From: Vibrio algivorus
GTDB lineage: Bacteria; Pseudomonadota; Gammaproteobacteria; Enterobacterales; Vibrionaceae
NCBI RefSeq assembly: GCF_002218005.2
Contig: NZ_AP018678.1
Location: 2,478,810 to 2,542,809 of the forward strand
Direction: 5' to 3'
Length of the DNA stretch: 64,000 nt
The notes below the pieces were generated by a model that searched no databases, was not told the origin of the DNA, and saw nothing but the letters and a program-made list of their open reading frames with translations. The translations under genes and the position numbers were made by a program. Position 1 is the first letter of the stretch. Every line of letters starts with the position of its first letter. Shown piece by piece: positions 25,950-35,163 of the stretch.

Positions 25950-27230
25950 ATGAACGTTCGTGCCGCTGCTGCAAAAGTATTATTTGAAGTTGTAGACCAA
26001 GGTTATTCGCTCTCTTCTGCGCTTCCTACTGCACAGCAAAGTATTCGCCCAAGGGATCACGCACTATTACAAGAGATGTGCTATGGCGCATTGCGTTATC
26101 TTCCACGCTTAGAATCCATCGTTAACGAACTCATGGATAAACCGCTGAAAGGCAAACAGCGCGTTTTTCACCATTTAATTCTGATTGGCATTTATCAGTT
26201 AAGCTTTATGCGCATACCACCACATGCAGCTGTAGGCGAAACAGTAGAAGGCGCTCAAGCATTAAAAGGCCCTCGTTTACGTGGCTTAATTAATGCCGTG
26301 TTACGCAACTACCAACGCAATCAAGAACAACTGGATGCTCATGCTATTAGCCACAATGCCGGTAAATATGCTCACCCAAGCTGGTTATTAAAACTATTAC
26401 AACAAGCCTACCCTGAACAATGGCAAAAAATTGTTGAAGCCAATAACAGTAAAGCACCAATGTGGTTACGAGTGAATCGCCAGCATCACACCCGAGATCA
26501 ATATCTAGAACTATTAAAACAAAATGACATTGAAGCGGAAATTCATCCACAAGCACAAGATGCACTACGTTTGCTTTCACCTTGTGATGTGATGACACTG
26601 CCAGGTTTCGATCTAGGTTGGGTGTCAGTGCAAGATGCTGCCGCTCAATTATCGGTTGACTACTTAACACCACAAGATGGTGAATTAATTTTAGATTGTT
26701 GCGCCGCACCGGGTGGAAAAACTGCTCATATTTTAGAACACACTAACAACACTGAAGTCGTTGCGATTGATTGTGATGACAACCGCTTAAAACGCGTACA
26801 TGAAAACCTAGAGCGTTTACAGCTTCAAGCGGAAGTGATTTGTGGTGATGCCCGTTATCCTGAAGAATGGTGGAACGGTGAGAAGTTTGATCGCATTTTG
26901 TTGGATGCACCATGTTCGGCGACCGGAGTGATTCGTCGTCACCCTGATATTAAATGGTTGCGTCGCGGCAGTGATATTGAAGCATTAGCCGAACTACAAA
27001 GCGAAATTCTCGATGCCATGTGGCGTCAACTTAAGCCAAACGGTACTTTAGTGTATGCAACATGCTCAATCACACCACAAGAAAACATCGATCAAGTACG
27101 TGCCTTCTTAAAACGCACGACGAATGTGGAATTAATTGGCTCACAAGCGGATAATCCTGGACGACAAATTCTTCCTGGTGAAGAAAACATGGATGGTTTT
27201 TATTACGCGGTATTACGAAAAACGGCGTAA
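25950..27230 (+). CDS. rsmB: 16S rRNA m5C967 methyltransferase
   Basis: RsmB (Fmu/Sun, 426 residues) methylates C967 of 16S rRNA with SAM. Residues about 1-140 form the NusB-like RNA-binding domain. The methyltransferase part has the SAM loop CCAAPGGKT (about 249-257) and two cysteines in DAPCSATG and YATCSIT, of which the second is the nucleophile in this family. The def-fmt-rsmB-trkA order is widely conserved in gammaproteobacteria. Confidence 0.97.
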   Translation: MNVRAAAAKVLFEVVDQGYSLSSALPTAQQSIRPRDHALLQEMCYGALRYLPRLESIVNELMDKPLKGKQRVFHHLILIGIYQLSFMRIPPHAAVGETVEGAQALKGPRLRGLINAVLRNYQRNQEQLDAHAISHNAGKYAHPSWLLKLLQQAYPEQWQKIVEANNSKAPMWLRVNRQHHTRDQYLELLKQNDIEAEIHPQAQDALRLLSPCDVMTLPGFDLGWVSVQDAAAQLSVDYLTPQDGELILDCCAAPGGKTAHILEHTNNTEVVAIDCDDNRLKRVHENLERLQLQAEVICGDARYPEEWWNGEKFDRILLDAPCSATGVIRRHPDIKWLRRGSDIEALAELQSEILDAMWRQLKPNGTLVYATCSITPQENIDQVRAFLKRTTNVELIGSQADNPGRQILPGEENMDGFYYAVLRKTA

Positions 27231-27291
27231 TGCTAACTGGTGAATTGCATATCACCGTTGATGAAAGTTAAATCAAGGTTCACGAAATATT

Positions 27292-28668
27292 ATGAAAATC
27301 ATTATTCTTGGTGCGGGACAAGTTGGCGGTACACTAGCGGAAAACCTAGTGGGTGAAAATAACGATATCACCGTTATCGACCACAACACTGATCGACTCA
27401 GAGAACTACAAGATAAGTATGATTTACGAGTGGTCAATGGTTATGCCAGCCACCCAGATACGCTTCGTGAAGCTGGCGCACAAGATGCCGATATGTTGGT
27501 GGCAGTGACTAACTCAGATGAAACCAATATGGCCGCTTGCCAAGTGGCCTTCACCTTGTTTAACACACCAAGCAGAATTGCCCGCATTCGTTCACCTGAA
27601 TATTTAGCCGAAAAAGATGCACTGTTTCAATCTGGAGCCATTCCTGTCGATCACCTAATTGCTCCAGAAGAATTGGTGACGAGCTATATTGAACGCTTGA
27701 TTCACTACCCTGGTGCACTACAAGTTGTGAGCTTTGCTGAGAAAAAAGTCAGCCTAGTTGCGGTAAAAGCTTATTACGGCGGCCCTCTAGTAGGTAATGC
27801 TTTATCAACGTTACGCGAACACATGCCACACATTGATACTCGTGTTGCGGCGATTTTCCGCCAAGGTCGACCGATTCGCCCACAAGGTACCACCATTATT
27901 GAAGCCGATGATGAAGTATTCTTCGTGGCAGCCAGCAATCATATTCGCGCCGTAATGAGTGAATTACAACGTCTTGAAAAAACCTACCGCCGCATCATGA
28001 TTGTGGGAGGGGGTAACATTGGCTCAAGTCTCGCTAAATGCCTTGAGAAAGACTATAGCGTTAAGCTGATTGAACGTAGTTATCAACGTGCTGAGCGTCT
28101 CTCTGAAGAGTTAGAAAACACCATTGTATTTTGTGGAGATGCTGCAGACCAAGAATTACTCAATGAAGAGAACATCGACCAAGTTGACGTGTTCATCGCG
28201 CTAACTAACGAAGATGAAACCAACATCATGTCAGCGATGTTAGCCAAGCGTCTTGGTGCGAAGAAAGTGATGGTATTAATCCAACGTAGTGCTTATGTCG
28301 ATCTCGTACAAGGCGGTGCGATTGATGTGGCGATTTCTCCACAACAAGCGACCATTTCTGCGCTACTAACTCACGTACGTCGTGCCGATATTGTTAACGT
28401 ATCCTCACTCCGCCGTGGTGCAGCAGAAGCGATTGAAGCGATCGCCCACGGTGATGAAACCACCTCAAAAGTGGTTGGTAAAGCAATTGGTGACATCAAA
28501 CTCCCACCAGGTACAACCATTGGCGCGATCGTGCGTGGTGAAGAGGTACTGATTGCTCACGATAGAACAGTTATCGAACAAGACGATCACGTTGTAATGT
28601 TCCTAGTAGACAAAAAATATGTGCCAGATGTAGAACGTTTATTCCAACCTAGCCCATTCTTCTTATAA
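27292..28668 (+). CDS. trkA: Trk system potassium uptake protein TrkA
   Basis: TrkA (458 residues) is the peripheral NAD/ATP-sensing subunit that gates the TrkH potassium channel at the inner membrane. It holds two RCK units. Each has a Rossmann loop, [13 protein letters not shown] at residues 7-19 and [13 protein letters not shown] near 238-250, followed by a C-terminal ligand lobe. trkH starts 15 bases after it, so the pair is one unit here, unlike E. coli where trkA and trkH are separate. Confidence 0.98.
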   Translation: MKIIILGAGQVGGTLAENLVGENNDITVIDHNTDRLRELQDKYDLRVVNGYASHPDTLREAGAQDADMLVAVTNSDETNMAACQVAFTLFNTPSRIARIRSPEYLAEKDALFQSGAIPVDHLIAPEELVTSYIERLIHYPGALQVVSFAEKKVSLVAVKAYYGGPLVGNALSTLREHMPHIDTRVAAIFRQGRPIRPQGTTIIEADDEVFFVAASNHIRAVMSELQRLEKTYRRIMIVGGGNIGSSLAKCLEKDYSVKLIERSYQRAERLSEELENTIVFCGDAADQELLNEENIDQVDVFIALTNEDETNIMSAMLAKRLGAKKVMVLIQRSAYVDLVQGGAIDVAISPQQATISALLTHVRRADIVNVSSLRRGAAEAIEAIAHGDETTSKVVGKAIGDIKLPPGTTIGAIVRGEEVLIAHDRTVIEQDDHVVMFLVDKKYVPDVERLFQPSPFFL

Positions 28669-28683
28669 AGAGTTAGGAATCGC

Positions 28684-30129
28684 ATGGTTAACTATCGTCC
28701 CATATCGTTTGTACTCGGTTTAGTGCTATCAAAAATCGCACTATTTATGTATGTGCCAACCTTACTAGCATTCTTCACCGGTACGGACGGTTTTATTGAA
28801 TTCGGCCAATCTTTATTAATTACTCACTTTGCTGCTTTCGTTTTTCTGTCGCTTGGACGCACCAAAAACTTCCGTCTCGGAGTGCGTGATATGTTCTTGA
28901 TCACCACCTTGGTTTGGAGCGTCTCAAGCTGCTTCGCTGCTCTACCATTTGTCTTTATCAACCATATCAGCTTTACCGACGCTTACTTTGAAACCATGTC
29001 TGGCATTACCACTACAGGCTCTACGGTATTAAGTGGTTTAGATACTATGTCACCAAGCATTCTACTGTGGCGCTCTACTCTACAGTGGATTGGTGGGGTA
29101 GGATTTATCGTAATGGCCGTTGCAATTCTTCCTATGCTAAACGTTGGGGGGATGAAACTATTCCAAACTGAATCTTCCGATTGGTCAGATAAAAGTAGCC
29201 CGAGAGCTAAAAGTGTCGCCAAGAACATCGTGGTGGTTTACGTCACTTTAACCCTTTTATGTATTATTGGTTATCTGTACACAGGGATGGGATTGTTTGA
29301 TGCAATTAACCATGCCTTTACTACCCTTTCAACGGGTGGTTACTCCACCAGTGATAGTTCAATGAATCATTTTTCGAATGGCGCACATTGGGTAGGCTCT
29401 CTTTTTATGTTTTTAGGTGGGTTGCCTTTTTTACTATTTGTCACCGCTCTACGTAAAAGAACCCCGAAAGCGTTATTTCTTGATGCTCAAGTACGCGGCT
29501 TCTTCTATCTCGTGCTCACGACAAGTTTATTGGTCGCACTATGGATGACTTTTCGTGATCATTATACGTTTTTCGATGCTATTCGAATTTCAACCTTCAA
29601 CATTATTTCAGTATTAACCACCACAGGTTTTGGATTAGATGACTTTACCGCTTGGGGTGGATTGCCATCCGTTGTCTTTGCTTTCTTAATGTTGGTCGGT
29701 GCGTGCTCTGGCTCAACCGCTGGTGGGATTAAAATTTTCCGCTTCCAAGTTGCTGCCACCCTACTAAATAAACAGATCATGCGTTTAATTCATCCATCTG
29801 GTGTATTTGTCCAGCGCTACAACCAACGCCCAGTTAACGATGACATCGTGCGCTCAGTGGTCGCTTTTGTATTAACTTTTATTCTGACGATAATTTTTAT
29901 TGCAGGCGCATTAAGTACCATGGGCTTAGACCCGATCACCAGTATCAGCGCTTCAATGACCGCAGTGGCAAATGTCGGCCCAGGAATGGGAAGTGTGATT
30001 GGACCAACCGGGAACTTCGCACCACTACCCGATGCTGCTAAATGGTTACTCAGTTTTGGTATGTTGATGGGACGCTTGGAAATTCTGACTATCTTAGTGA
30101 TTTTCTTCCCTGCTTTCTGGCGCACATAA
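28684..30129 (+). CDS. trkH: Trk system potassium uptake channel TrkH
   Basis: TrkH (481 residues) is the K+-conducting inner-membrane subunit regulated by TrkA. It is highly hydrophobic with 8-10 membrane helices. The four pore loops of the superfamily are recognisable: ITTTGSTVL, LSTGGYSTSD, LTTTGFGLDD and VANVGPGMGS, each with the filter glycine. A hairpin follows the stop. Confidence 0.98.
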   Translation: MVNYRPISFVLGLVLSKIALFMYVPTLLAFFTGTDGFIEFGQSLLITHFAAFVFLSLGRTKNFRLGVRDMFLITTLVWSVSSCFAALPFVFINHISFTDAYFETMSGITTTGSTVLSGLDTMSPSILLWRSTLQWIGGVGFIVMAVAILPMLNVGGMKLFQTESSDWSDKSSPRAKSVAKNIVVVYVTLTLLCIIGYLYTGMGLFDAINHAFTTLSTGGYSTSDSSMNHFSNGAHWVGSLFMFLGGLPFLLFVTALRKRTPKALFLDAQVRGFFYLVLTTSLLVALWMTFRDHYTFFDAIRISTFNIISVLTTTGFGLDDFTAWGGLPSVVFAFLMLVGACSGSTAGGIKIFRFQVAATLLNKQIMRLIHPSGVFVQRYNQRPVNDDIVRSVVAFVLTFILTIIFIAGALSTMGLDPITSISASMTAVANVGPGMGSVIGPTGNFAPLPDAAKWLLSFGMLMGRLEILTILVIFFPAFWRT

Positions 30130-30160
30130 GTTTATCAATTTTCACCTCTTCAGACACAAA

Positions 30161-30190
30161 AATGGCGAGCCTAATCTGCTCGCCATTATT
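30161..30190. terminator. Likely terminator between trkH and yqfA
   Basis: Perfect 10-bp arms AATGGCGAGC (30161-30170) and GCTCGCCATT (30178-30187) with a seven-base loop, between convergent genes. The T-run is broken on the plus side; an A-run on the left gives a better T-run for the minus strand. Confidence 0.65.
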
Positions 30191-30217
30191 ATTACCATGC
30201 AGCTTAAATCGGCTGAA

Positions 30218-30868
30218 TTATCTTGCTACTGGATGTACGTATCCATAAATACTCACAAAGTGGCAAATACAACCACCGAGCACAAACAAATGCCAAATCG
30301 CATGATTATAAGGAATTCGTTTATTGGTGTAGAAAATTACCCCTAGTGAGTAAATCACTCCGCCAGCGACCAGCCAGACTACTGCTCGAATATCTAAATG
30401 CGTCGCCAATTGATAAACCACCACCAGCGATAACCAGCCCATAATCAAATAGCTAATCAGGGAAAAAGACTTAAAGCGATAGACAAATGATACCTTCATG
30501 ATCACCCCTAAAAGGGCTATCGACCAAATCACGATCATCAATCCAATCGCTAAATCAGTACGTAAACCAACCAATAAAAATGGTGTATAACTGCCAGCTA
30601 TTAGTAAATAAATTGCACTATGATCTAGGGTTTTTAACCAACGTTTCGCTTTAGGGTAAGAAATCGAATGATAAAGTGTGGAAGCTAAAAATAACATAAT
30701 CACACTCACGCCATACACAGTCATACTGACATAAGTCATGGTGTCAGCATGAGCGGCATAAGATTTCATTAACAACACCACTAAAGCAACGACACCAAAT
30801 ATGACACCGAGACCGTGACTAATACTGTTAGCTAGCTCTTCACGAGCGGTATATTCTACAGACGACAT
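30218..30868 (-). CDS. yqfA: Hemolysin III / PAQR family membrane protein (YqfA-like)
   Basis: 216 residues with about seven membrane helices. It carries the family motifs: the early SHGLGVIFG, FLASTLYHS, DHSAIYLLIAGSYTPF and the C-terminal YNHAIWHLFVLGG with conserved His residues. The name hemolysin III is historical; E. coli YqfA is not a proven toxin and the family resembles eukaryotic PAQR receptors. I chose the ATG at 30868 because GAGGG lies eight bases upstream; the longer open frame to 30916 lacks a ribosome site. Confidence 0.92.
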   Translation of the reverse strand: MSSVEYTAREELANSISHGLGVIFGVVALVVLLMKSYAAHADTMTYVSMTVYGVSVIMLFLASTLYHSISYPKAKRWLKTLDHSAIYLLIAGSYTPFLLVGLRTDLAIGLMIVIWSIALLGVIMKVSFVYRFKSFSLISYLIMGWLSLVVVYQLATHLDIRAVVWLVAGGVIYSLGVIFYTNKRIPYNHAIWHLFVLGGCICHFVSIYGYVHPVAR

Positions 30869-30955
30869 CGGTCGACCCTCTAAAGCACAAAAATCCAATA
30901 ACTTATTCTGACACATTGAGCTTACAAGTGTAAGCCTAATGAATCGTAATCTCTA

Positions 30956-31741
30956 TTAAGTGCTTTGATCTAAAAACGCCAGCACCTTCTTACCCGCTTC
31001 CGTCGGTGATTCATCATGCTGCAGTACTAACTCTCGTTTAAGCTTATTACTACCAATTAAGCCTGATAACATTCCCCCCATACCTTTCTTTTGACGATCC
31101 ACTTCAAACCAAATCTTCAGCTCATGTTCAGTCCGATAAATGACTATTTCTAATTCACGCCAACGACCATGGAATTCACCATGTACTGGTACAAACTCAA
31201 ACTCTTGAACAAACGGCAAATCAAACCCCTTTACCGCTTCACATTCTACTTGACGAATACGCAAACCAGCCTCTTCTAAAGCTGAAAAAATACCATCATC
31301 AAGCGGATCTGGGCGCACAGTTAAAATATCGGTATCTTTAGGATCAGATGCTAAAGCAATATCTAACGTGGTATCTAGCCACACCTTCGAATCACCTAAA
31401 GTTATCGGGGTATTCCAAGGTACCTGTAAGTCAACCGAAAACACTTTATCTTGATGGGGCTTAATATTGAATGCTTCGGGCAAAGACCACTTATCCAATA
31501 CATAAGTTTGGGCAACTTTACTGCCTTCCACTTTGCGACCTTCAGGGCTAATTCGCTCAGCACGGTAGCGACAGCATAGTTTTAGATAAATATTATCGAT
31601 CGACTGTTCAGTTGCTCCACCATAAACATGTACATCAACCGACACGGTTTGCCCCGGATAGACGACATCTTGCTTTAAGATAGTATCGACGCGCGCCGAA
31701 CCAATACCTAAGCTCGCTAATGTTTTCTTAAAAAACGACAT
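30956..31741 (-). CDS. Spo0M-like sporulation-control family protein
   Basis: 261 residues, soluble, with the beta-sandwich arrestin-like pattern of the Spo0M family. It starts MSFFKKTLASLGIGSARVDT, and the segment PGQTVSVDVHVYGG (about 28-41) is typical. Spo0M affects sporulation in Bacillus, but these bacteria do not sporulate, so the role here is unknown. Family members also occur in other non-sporulating bacteria. It stands as a single gene, with no obvious partner, and is 88 bases upstream of yqfA on the same strand. Confidence 0.88.
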   Translation of the reverse strand: MSFFKKTLASLGIGSARVDTILKQDVVYPGQTVSVDVHVYGGATEQSIDNIYLKLCCRYRAERISPEGRKVEGSKVAQTYVLDKWSLPEAFNIKPHQDKVFSVDLQVPWNTPITLGDSKVWLDTTLDIALASDPKDTDILTVRPDPLDDGIFSALEEAGLRIRQVECEAVKGFDLPFVQEFEFVPVHGEFHGRWRELEIVIYRTEHELKIWFEVDRQKKGMGGMLSGLIGSNKLKRELVLQHDESPTEAGKKVLAFLDQST

Positions 31742-31948
31742 ATCCGCTCCTCGATTTTTTAAATTCCTGTCAATTTATTCACTTAGCGATAAAAAGGTTA
31801 TCGCTTTAGCAATTCTTTATGACTATACTATTACACAGTCGAAAAATTGTTCGATTACTGGTCATATTTAGGACAAACAATCAAAATACATAATGGTTGG
31901 ATCAGGTAACAATAGCCATGGATGTGCGTTTTTATAGGCAATAACTAT

Positions 31949-32074
31949 ATGCGTCCTGTTCCTGTTCGAGCTTCATTTTCTCGCGGTTCAGCTTCTCGTC
32001 GCCGCCACTGTTTTGCTACTGTTCCTGTAGCAAAATCAGCCAAAGCGCCAGCAGAAGCCCCAGAGCAAAAGTAA
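31949..32074 (+). CDS. Possible 41-residue basic small protein
   Basis: An ATG-to-TAA frame of 41 codons. The product begins MRPVPVRASFSRGSASRRRH and ends in an Ala/Pro/Lys-rich tail; seven Arg and four Lys make it very basic. It has a weak AGG ten bases before the ATG. A strong terminator 27 bases after the stop means the stretch is transcribed as its own short unit. An eight-codon frame (31918-31944) lies just before it. I do not recognise the protein, and the unit could instead be a small regulatory RNA. No membrane segment or signal peptide is seen. Confidence 0.45.
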   Translation: MRPVPVRASFSRGSASRRRHCFATVPVAKSAKAPAEAPEQK

Positions 32075-32100
32075 TGCGGTTCAAAACTTGATATCCCAAG

Positions 32101-32132
32101 AGCGTAGCATCATTTAGGTGCTGCGCTTTTTT
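32101..32132 (+). terminator. Terminator before yihD
   Basis: Arms AGCGTAGCA (32101-32109) and TGCTGCGCT (32119-32127) pair fully with one G-T pair, followed by TTTTTT. It ends the transcript that covers the small 41-codon frame, not a longer gene. Confidence 0.8.
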
Positions 32133-32172
32133 ATTCTTGCTGAAACTCGCACCTTGAAGTTACTTGGGTATA
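32129..32172. repeat. Fragment of the palindromic element
   Basis: 44 bases that match the right end of the element at 9123-9166 with one difference (C at 32152 for T). The rest of the element is missing. The match begins inside the T-run of the terminator, and its outer end helps make TATAAT at 32171-32176. Confidence 0.8.
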
Positions 32173-32222
32173 TAATTTGCTACCGTACCGAAATAACCCT
32201 TATTTTATCTATGGTGAAGAAA

Positions 32223-32489
32223 ATGAAATGCCACCGCGTTAATGAATTAATTGAACTACTCCACCCTGAATGGCAAAAAGATCCTGATCTTAACCTACTA
32301 GAGTTCATCGTTAAGCTTAGCCAAGAAGCTGGCTATCAAGGTAAATTAGAAGACCTTACCGATGATGTTCTGATCTACCATCTCAAAATGCGTAATAGTG
32401 GTAAAGAAGAAATGATTCCGGGCCTGGCAAAAGATCAAGAAGATGACTTTAAAACCGCACTGTTACGTGCACGTGGCATTATTGAGTAA
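32223..32489 (+). CDS. yihD: YihD family protein (DUF1040)
   Basis: 88 residues, close to E. coli YihD over its full length; landmarks are [27 protein letters not shown] and [13 protein letters not shown]. Function unknown; soluble and acidic. The start is set at the ATG with GGTGA five bases upstream, which gives the family length. The frame is open further up only because it reads through the terminator and repeat. In E. coli it neighbours srkA-dsbA, as nearly here (ccoG intervenes). Confidence 0.93.
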   Translation: MKCHRVNELIELLHPEWQKDPDLNLLEFIVKLSQEAGYQGKLEDLTDDVLIYHLKMRNSGKEEMIPGLAKDQEDDFKTALLRARGIIE

Positions 32490-32671
32490 TAATAACTAGG
32501 CCAAGCTGAAATTAAGCCCTTTTGGTCTTGGCTGATCTTTTCAATGACAAAAATCGCAAAGCTAGATCATCATTACATCCCACCACCATTCAATCAGATA
32601 TAATGTGCCACAATAATTTCCGCATAACTAAATAAAGGCAATGTATCTTTATTTCGGACAAGGAAGCAGCA

Positions 32672-34054
32672 ATGAGTCAAGATCGAATCGATGTCAAAGT
32701 CATTACCCCGAAAACCAACCGAGATGCCAACGGTAAAATATACGTAAGAAAAAGCCAAGGGACGTTCCAGAAAATGCGTCGTTATGGCGGTTGGTTTCTA
32801 ATGGTTCTGTTTGCCATTCTGCCTTGGATTACCTATCAAGATCGCCAAGCGATTTTATTTGACCTAGCAAAACAACAATTTGTTTTCTTTGGAGCCACTT
32901 TCTTTCCACAAGATTTGACCTTATTGGCCATCATTTTTGTTATTGCAGCCTTTGGCCTGTTTTTTATCACCACCTTTTTAGGCCGAGTCTGGTGTGGTTA
33001 CCTATGCCCGCAAACCGTATGGACCTTTATTTTCATTTGGTTAGAAGAAAAGCTAGAAGGCCCAGCTAATAAGCGACGTAAGCAAGATAATAGTAAATAC
33101 ACCGGTAACCTTATCGTTCGCAAAACCATAAAGCACATAGCATGGTGGGTAATTTCTATTATTACTGGTTTAGTGTTTGTCGGTTATTTTATTCCCGTCC
33201 GTGAACTATTTAGCGAATTTGCCACCTTTGAATTAAGCTTTTGGCCTGCATTTTGGGTATGGTTCTTTGCGGCTTGTACTTATGGTAACGCCGGTTGGAT
33301 GCGCTCAATTATGTGTTTGCACATGTGTCCTTATGCGCGTTTTCAATCAGCGATGTTTGATAAAGACACCTACATCGTCGGCTACGATGCCAAGCGTGGC
33401 GAACAAAGAGGCCCACGTTCACGTAAAGCCGACAAACCAGCTGGTCTTGGTGACTGCATCGACTGCAACTTATGTGTACAAGTCTGCCCAACCGGAATCG
33501 ATATACGTGACGGCTTGCAATATGAATGCATCAACTGTGGCGCTTGTATTGATGCGTGTGACCAAACCATGGATCGAATGGGCTACCCTCGCGGATTAAT
33601 CAACTACACTACCGAACATAAATTGGCCGGTAATAAAACCAAAATCATGCGTCCTAAGCTAATTGGTTACGGTATTACTCTAATTTTGATGATCGGACTA
33701 TTTATTAGTCAAGTGGCAACGGTCGACCCGGTTAATATGAGTGTATTGCGTGATCGCAACCAAATGTTCCGAGTCGACAACCAAGGTTGGATAGAAAATA
33801 CCTACACATTAAAAATCTTGAATAAAACCCAGAAAACTCAGCAATATCAAATTGACGTAAAAGGATTAACCGATGTGAAATGGTATGGTAGCCAAACCAT
33901 TCAAGTTCCTGCCGGTCAGTTGATCAGCAAGCCACTCACCCTGTCGGTAAATCCAGATGAGTTAACCTCGCCGATCATTAAGTTTGAGTTTATACTCACC
34001 GACAATAACGGGTTTAACTTGAATGTAGAAAGTCGCTTTATTAAGAAGCTCTAG
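32672..34054 (+). CDS. ccoG: Cytochrome c oxidase accessory protein CcoG (FixG/RdxA)
   Basis: 460 residues. CcoG is an inner-membrane iron-sulfur protein that helps deliver copper during assembly of cbb3-type oxidase. Membrane helices lie near residues 38-56, 87-110, 156-178, 190-208 and 330-350. Two [4Fe-4S] motifs follow: CIDCNLCVQVCPTGID and CINCGACIDACDQTMD (about 262-310). Further upstream is the CGYLCPQTVW cysteine pair. The C-terminus is an immunoglobulin-like domain. It is usually beside ccoNOPQ, but here stands between yihD and srkA. Confidence 0.95.
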   Translation: MSQDRIDVKVITPKTNRDANGKIYVRKSQGTFQKMRRYGGWFLMVLFAILPWITYQDRQAILFDLAKQQFVFFGATFFPQDLTLLAIIFVIAAFGLFFITTFLGRVWCGYLCPQTVWTFIFIWLEEKLEGPANKRRKQDNSKYTGNLIVRKTIKHIAWWVISIITGLVFVGYFIPVRELFSEFATFELSFWPAFWVWFFAACTYGNAGWMRSIMCLHMCPYARFQSAMFDKDTYIVGYDAKRGEQRGPRSRKADKPAGLGDCIDCNLCVQVCPTGIDIRDGLQYECINCGACIDACDQTMDRMGYPRGLINYTTEHKLAGNKTKIMRPKLIGYGITLILMIGLFISQVATVDPVNMSVLRDRNQMFRVDNQGWIENTYTLKILNKTQKTQQYQIDVKGLTDVKWYGSQTIQVPAGQLISKPLTLSVNPDELTSPIIKFEFILTDNNGFNLNVESRFIKKL

Positions 34055-34099
34055 GCATACTGCAAGTTAACTATTACTCAAGTTAACAATCACATAAGG

Positions 34100-34124
34100 A
34101 AAGGCTAAGTAATTGGCCTTTTTT
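34100..34124 (+). terminator. Hairpin and T-run directly before srkA
   Basis: Arms AAAGGC (34100-34105) and GCCTTT (34116-34121) with T-run to 34124. It looks like a short terminator for ccoG, but the srkA ATG is only six bases later, and the only ribosome site (AAGGA, 34096-34100) is on its upstream side. It may act as a control hairpin instead. Confidence 0.5.
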
Positions 34125-34129
34125 ATTAT

Positions 34130-35131
34130 ATGAATAATCCTGATTCACCGCAGATAGCGTTTAATTTCGACGGACTCACTCCCGATTTCATGTGGTACGC
34201 ACTAGAAAGTATCGGTGTTCGAGCGGAGTCGGGTTTACTGGCCCTCAACAGTTACGAAAACCGGGTGTATCAATTTATTGATGAAGATAAAAAACGTTAT
34301 GTGGTGAAATTTTATCGCCCGCAGCGTTGGTCACAAGCACAAATCCTCGAAGAGCATCAATTCACCCAAGAATTACTGGAACAAGATATTCCGGTCGCTC
34401 CCCCTTGCCTGATTAATGGTATGACGTTACACCAATACCAAGGCTACTACTTTGCTTTGTTTGAAAGTGTTGGAGGGCGTCAGTTTGAAGTAGATAACCT
34501 CGATCAAATGGAATGGGTAGGCCGCTTTATGGGGCGTATTCATCAAGTCAGCCAAGCCAAACCATTCCAACATCGCCCTACCATCAGCTTAGATGAATAC
34601 TTGTATCAGCCGCGCCAATTACTGCAACAATCGAGTTTTATTCCAAGCTACTTAGAGAAAAGCTTTTTCAGCGATCTTGATATGCTAATCGAACAATTAG
34701 AACTACATTGGTTCGAACCTAAGCAACTCATCCGTTTGCATGGCGATTGTCACCCCGGCAATATTTTATGGCGAGATGGCCCAATGTTTGTTGACCTTGA
34801 TGATGCGCGTAATGGTCCGGCGGTACAAGATTTATGGATGTTATTAAGTGGTGAACGTGCAGAAAAATTAATGCAGCTCGACATTATTCTTGAAGCTTAT
34901 AGCGAGTTTTCACATTTTGATACCAATCAATTGAAACTGATTGAACCATTACGTGGTCTTAGAATGGTCCACTACATGGCTTGGCTGGCAAAACGTTGGC
35001 ATGATCCGGCTTTTCCGATTGCATTCCCTTGGTTTAACGATGCAAAATACTGGGAAAACCAAGTGCTGGCGTTTAAAGAACAAATTTCAGCTTTGCAAGA
35101 ACCGACGTTATCGTTAACCCCTCAATGGTAA
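34130..35131 (+). CDS. srkA: Stress response kinase A
   Basis: SrkA (YihE/RdoA, 333 residues) is a cytoplasmic serine/threonine kinase of the choline-kinase-like fold; in E. coli it counters stress-induced cell death and is under Cpx control. Catalytic loop HGDCHPGNILW (about residues 203-213) and metal-binding VDLDDARNGP (about 219-228) are intact. It matches E. coli SrkA closely from LNSYENRVYQF onward. dsbA follows 32 bases later, a pairing shared with E. coli. The start has no ribosome site nearby because a hairpin sits there. Confidence 0.95.
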   Translation: MNNPDSPQIAFNFDGLTPDFMWYALESIGVRAESGLLALNSYENRVYQFIDEDKKRYVVKFYRPQRWSQAQILEEHQFTQELLEQDIPVAPPCLINGMTLHQYQGYYFALFESVGGRQFEVDNLDQMEWVGRFMGRIHQVSQAKPFQHRPTISLDEYLYQPRQLLQQSSFIPSYLEKSFFSDLDMLIEQLELHWFEPKQLIRLHGDCHPGNILWRDGPMFVDLDDARNGPAVQDLWMLLSGERAEKLMQLDIILEAYSEFSHFDTNQLKLIEPLRGLRMVHYMAWLAKRWHDPAFPIAFPWFNDAKYWENQVLAFKEQISALQEPTLSLTPQW

Positions 35132-35163
35132 CTCACCTAAAATAAAATGGAGTTAATTCTACA

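Larger units (their letters stand above)
31742..32222. other. Gap between spo0M-like gene and yihD
   Basis: About 480 bases holding a possible 41-residue ORF (31949-32074), its terminator (32101-32132) and a fragment of the palindromic element (32129-32172), followed by a perfect TATAAT at 32171-32176. The left part (31742-31900) is AT-rich and should carry the spo0M promoter; no clear boxes were found. Confidence 0.6.

Noticed and set aside
30869..30916. Longer YqfA start (MCQNKLLDF)
   Set aside because: No ribosome site, and the extra residues are not found in the family.
32118..32222. Extended N-terminus for YihD
   Set aside because: It would be translated from the terminator and repeat fragment and is not part of the family; the ATG at 32223 has a good ribosome site.
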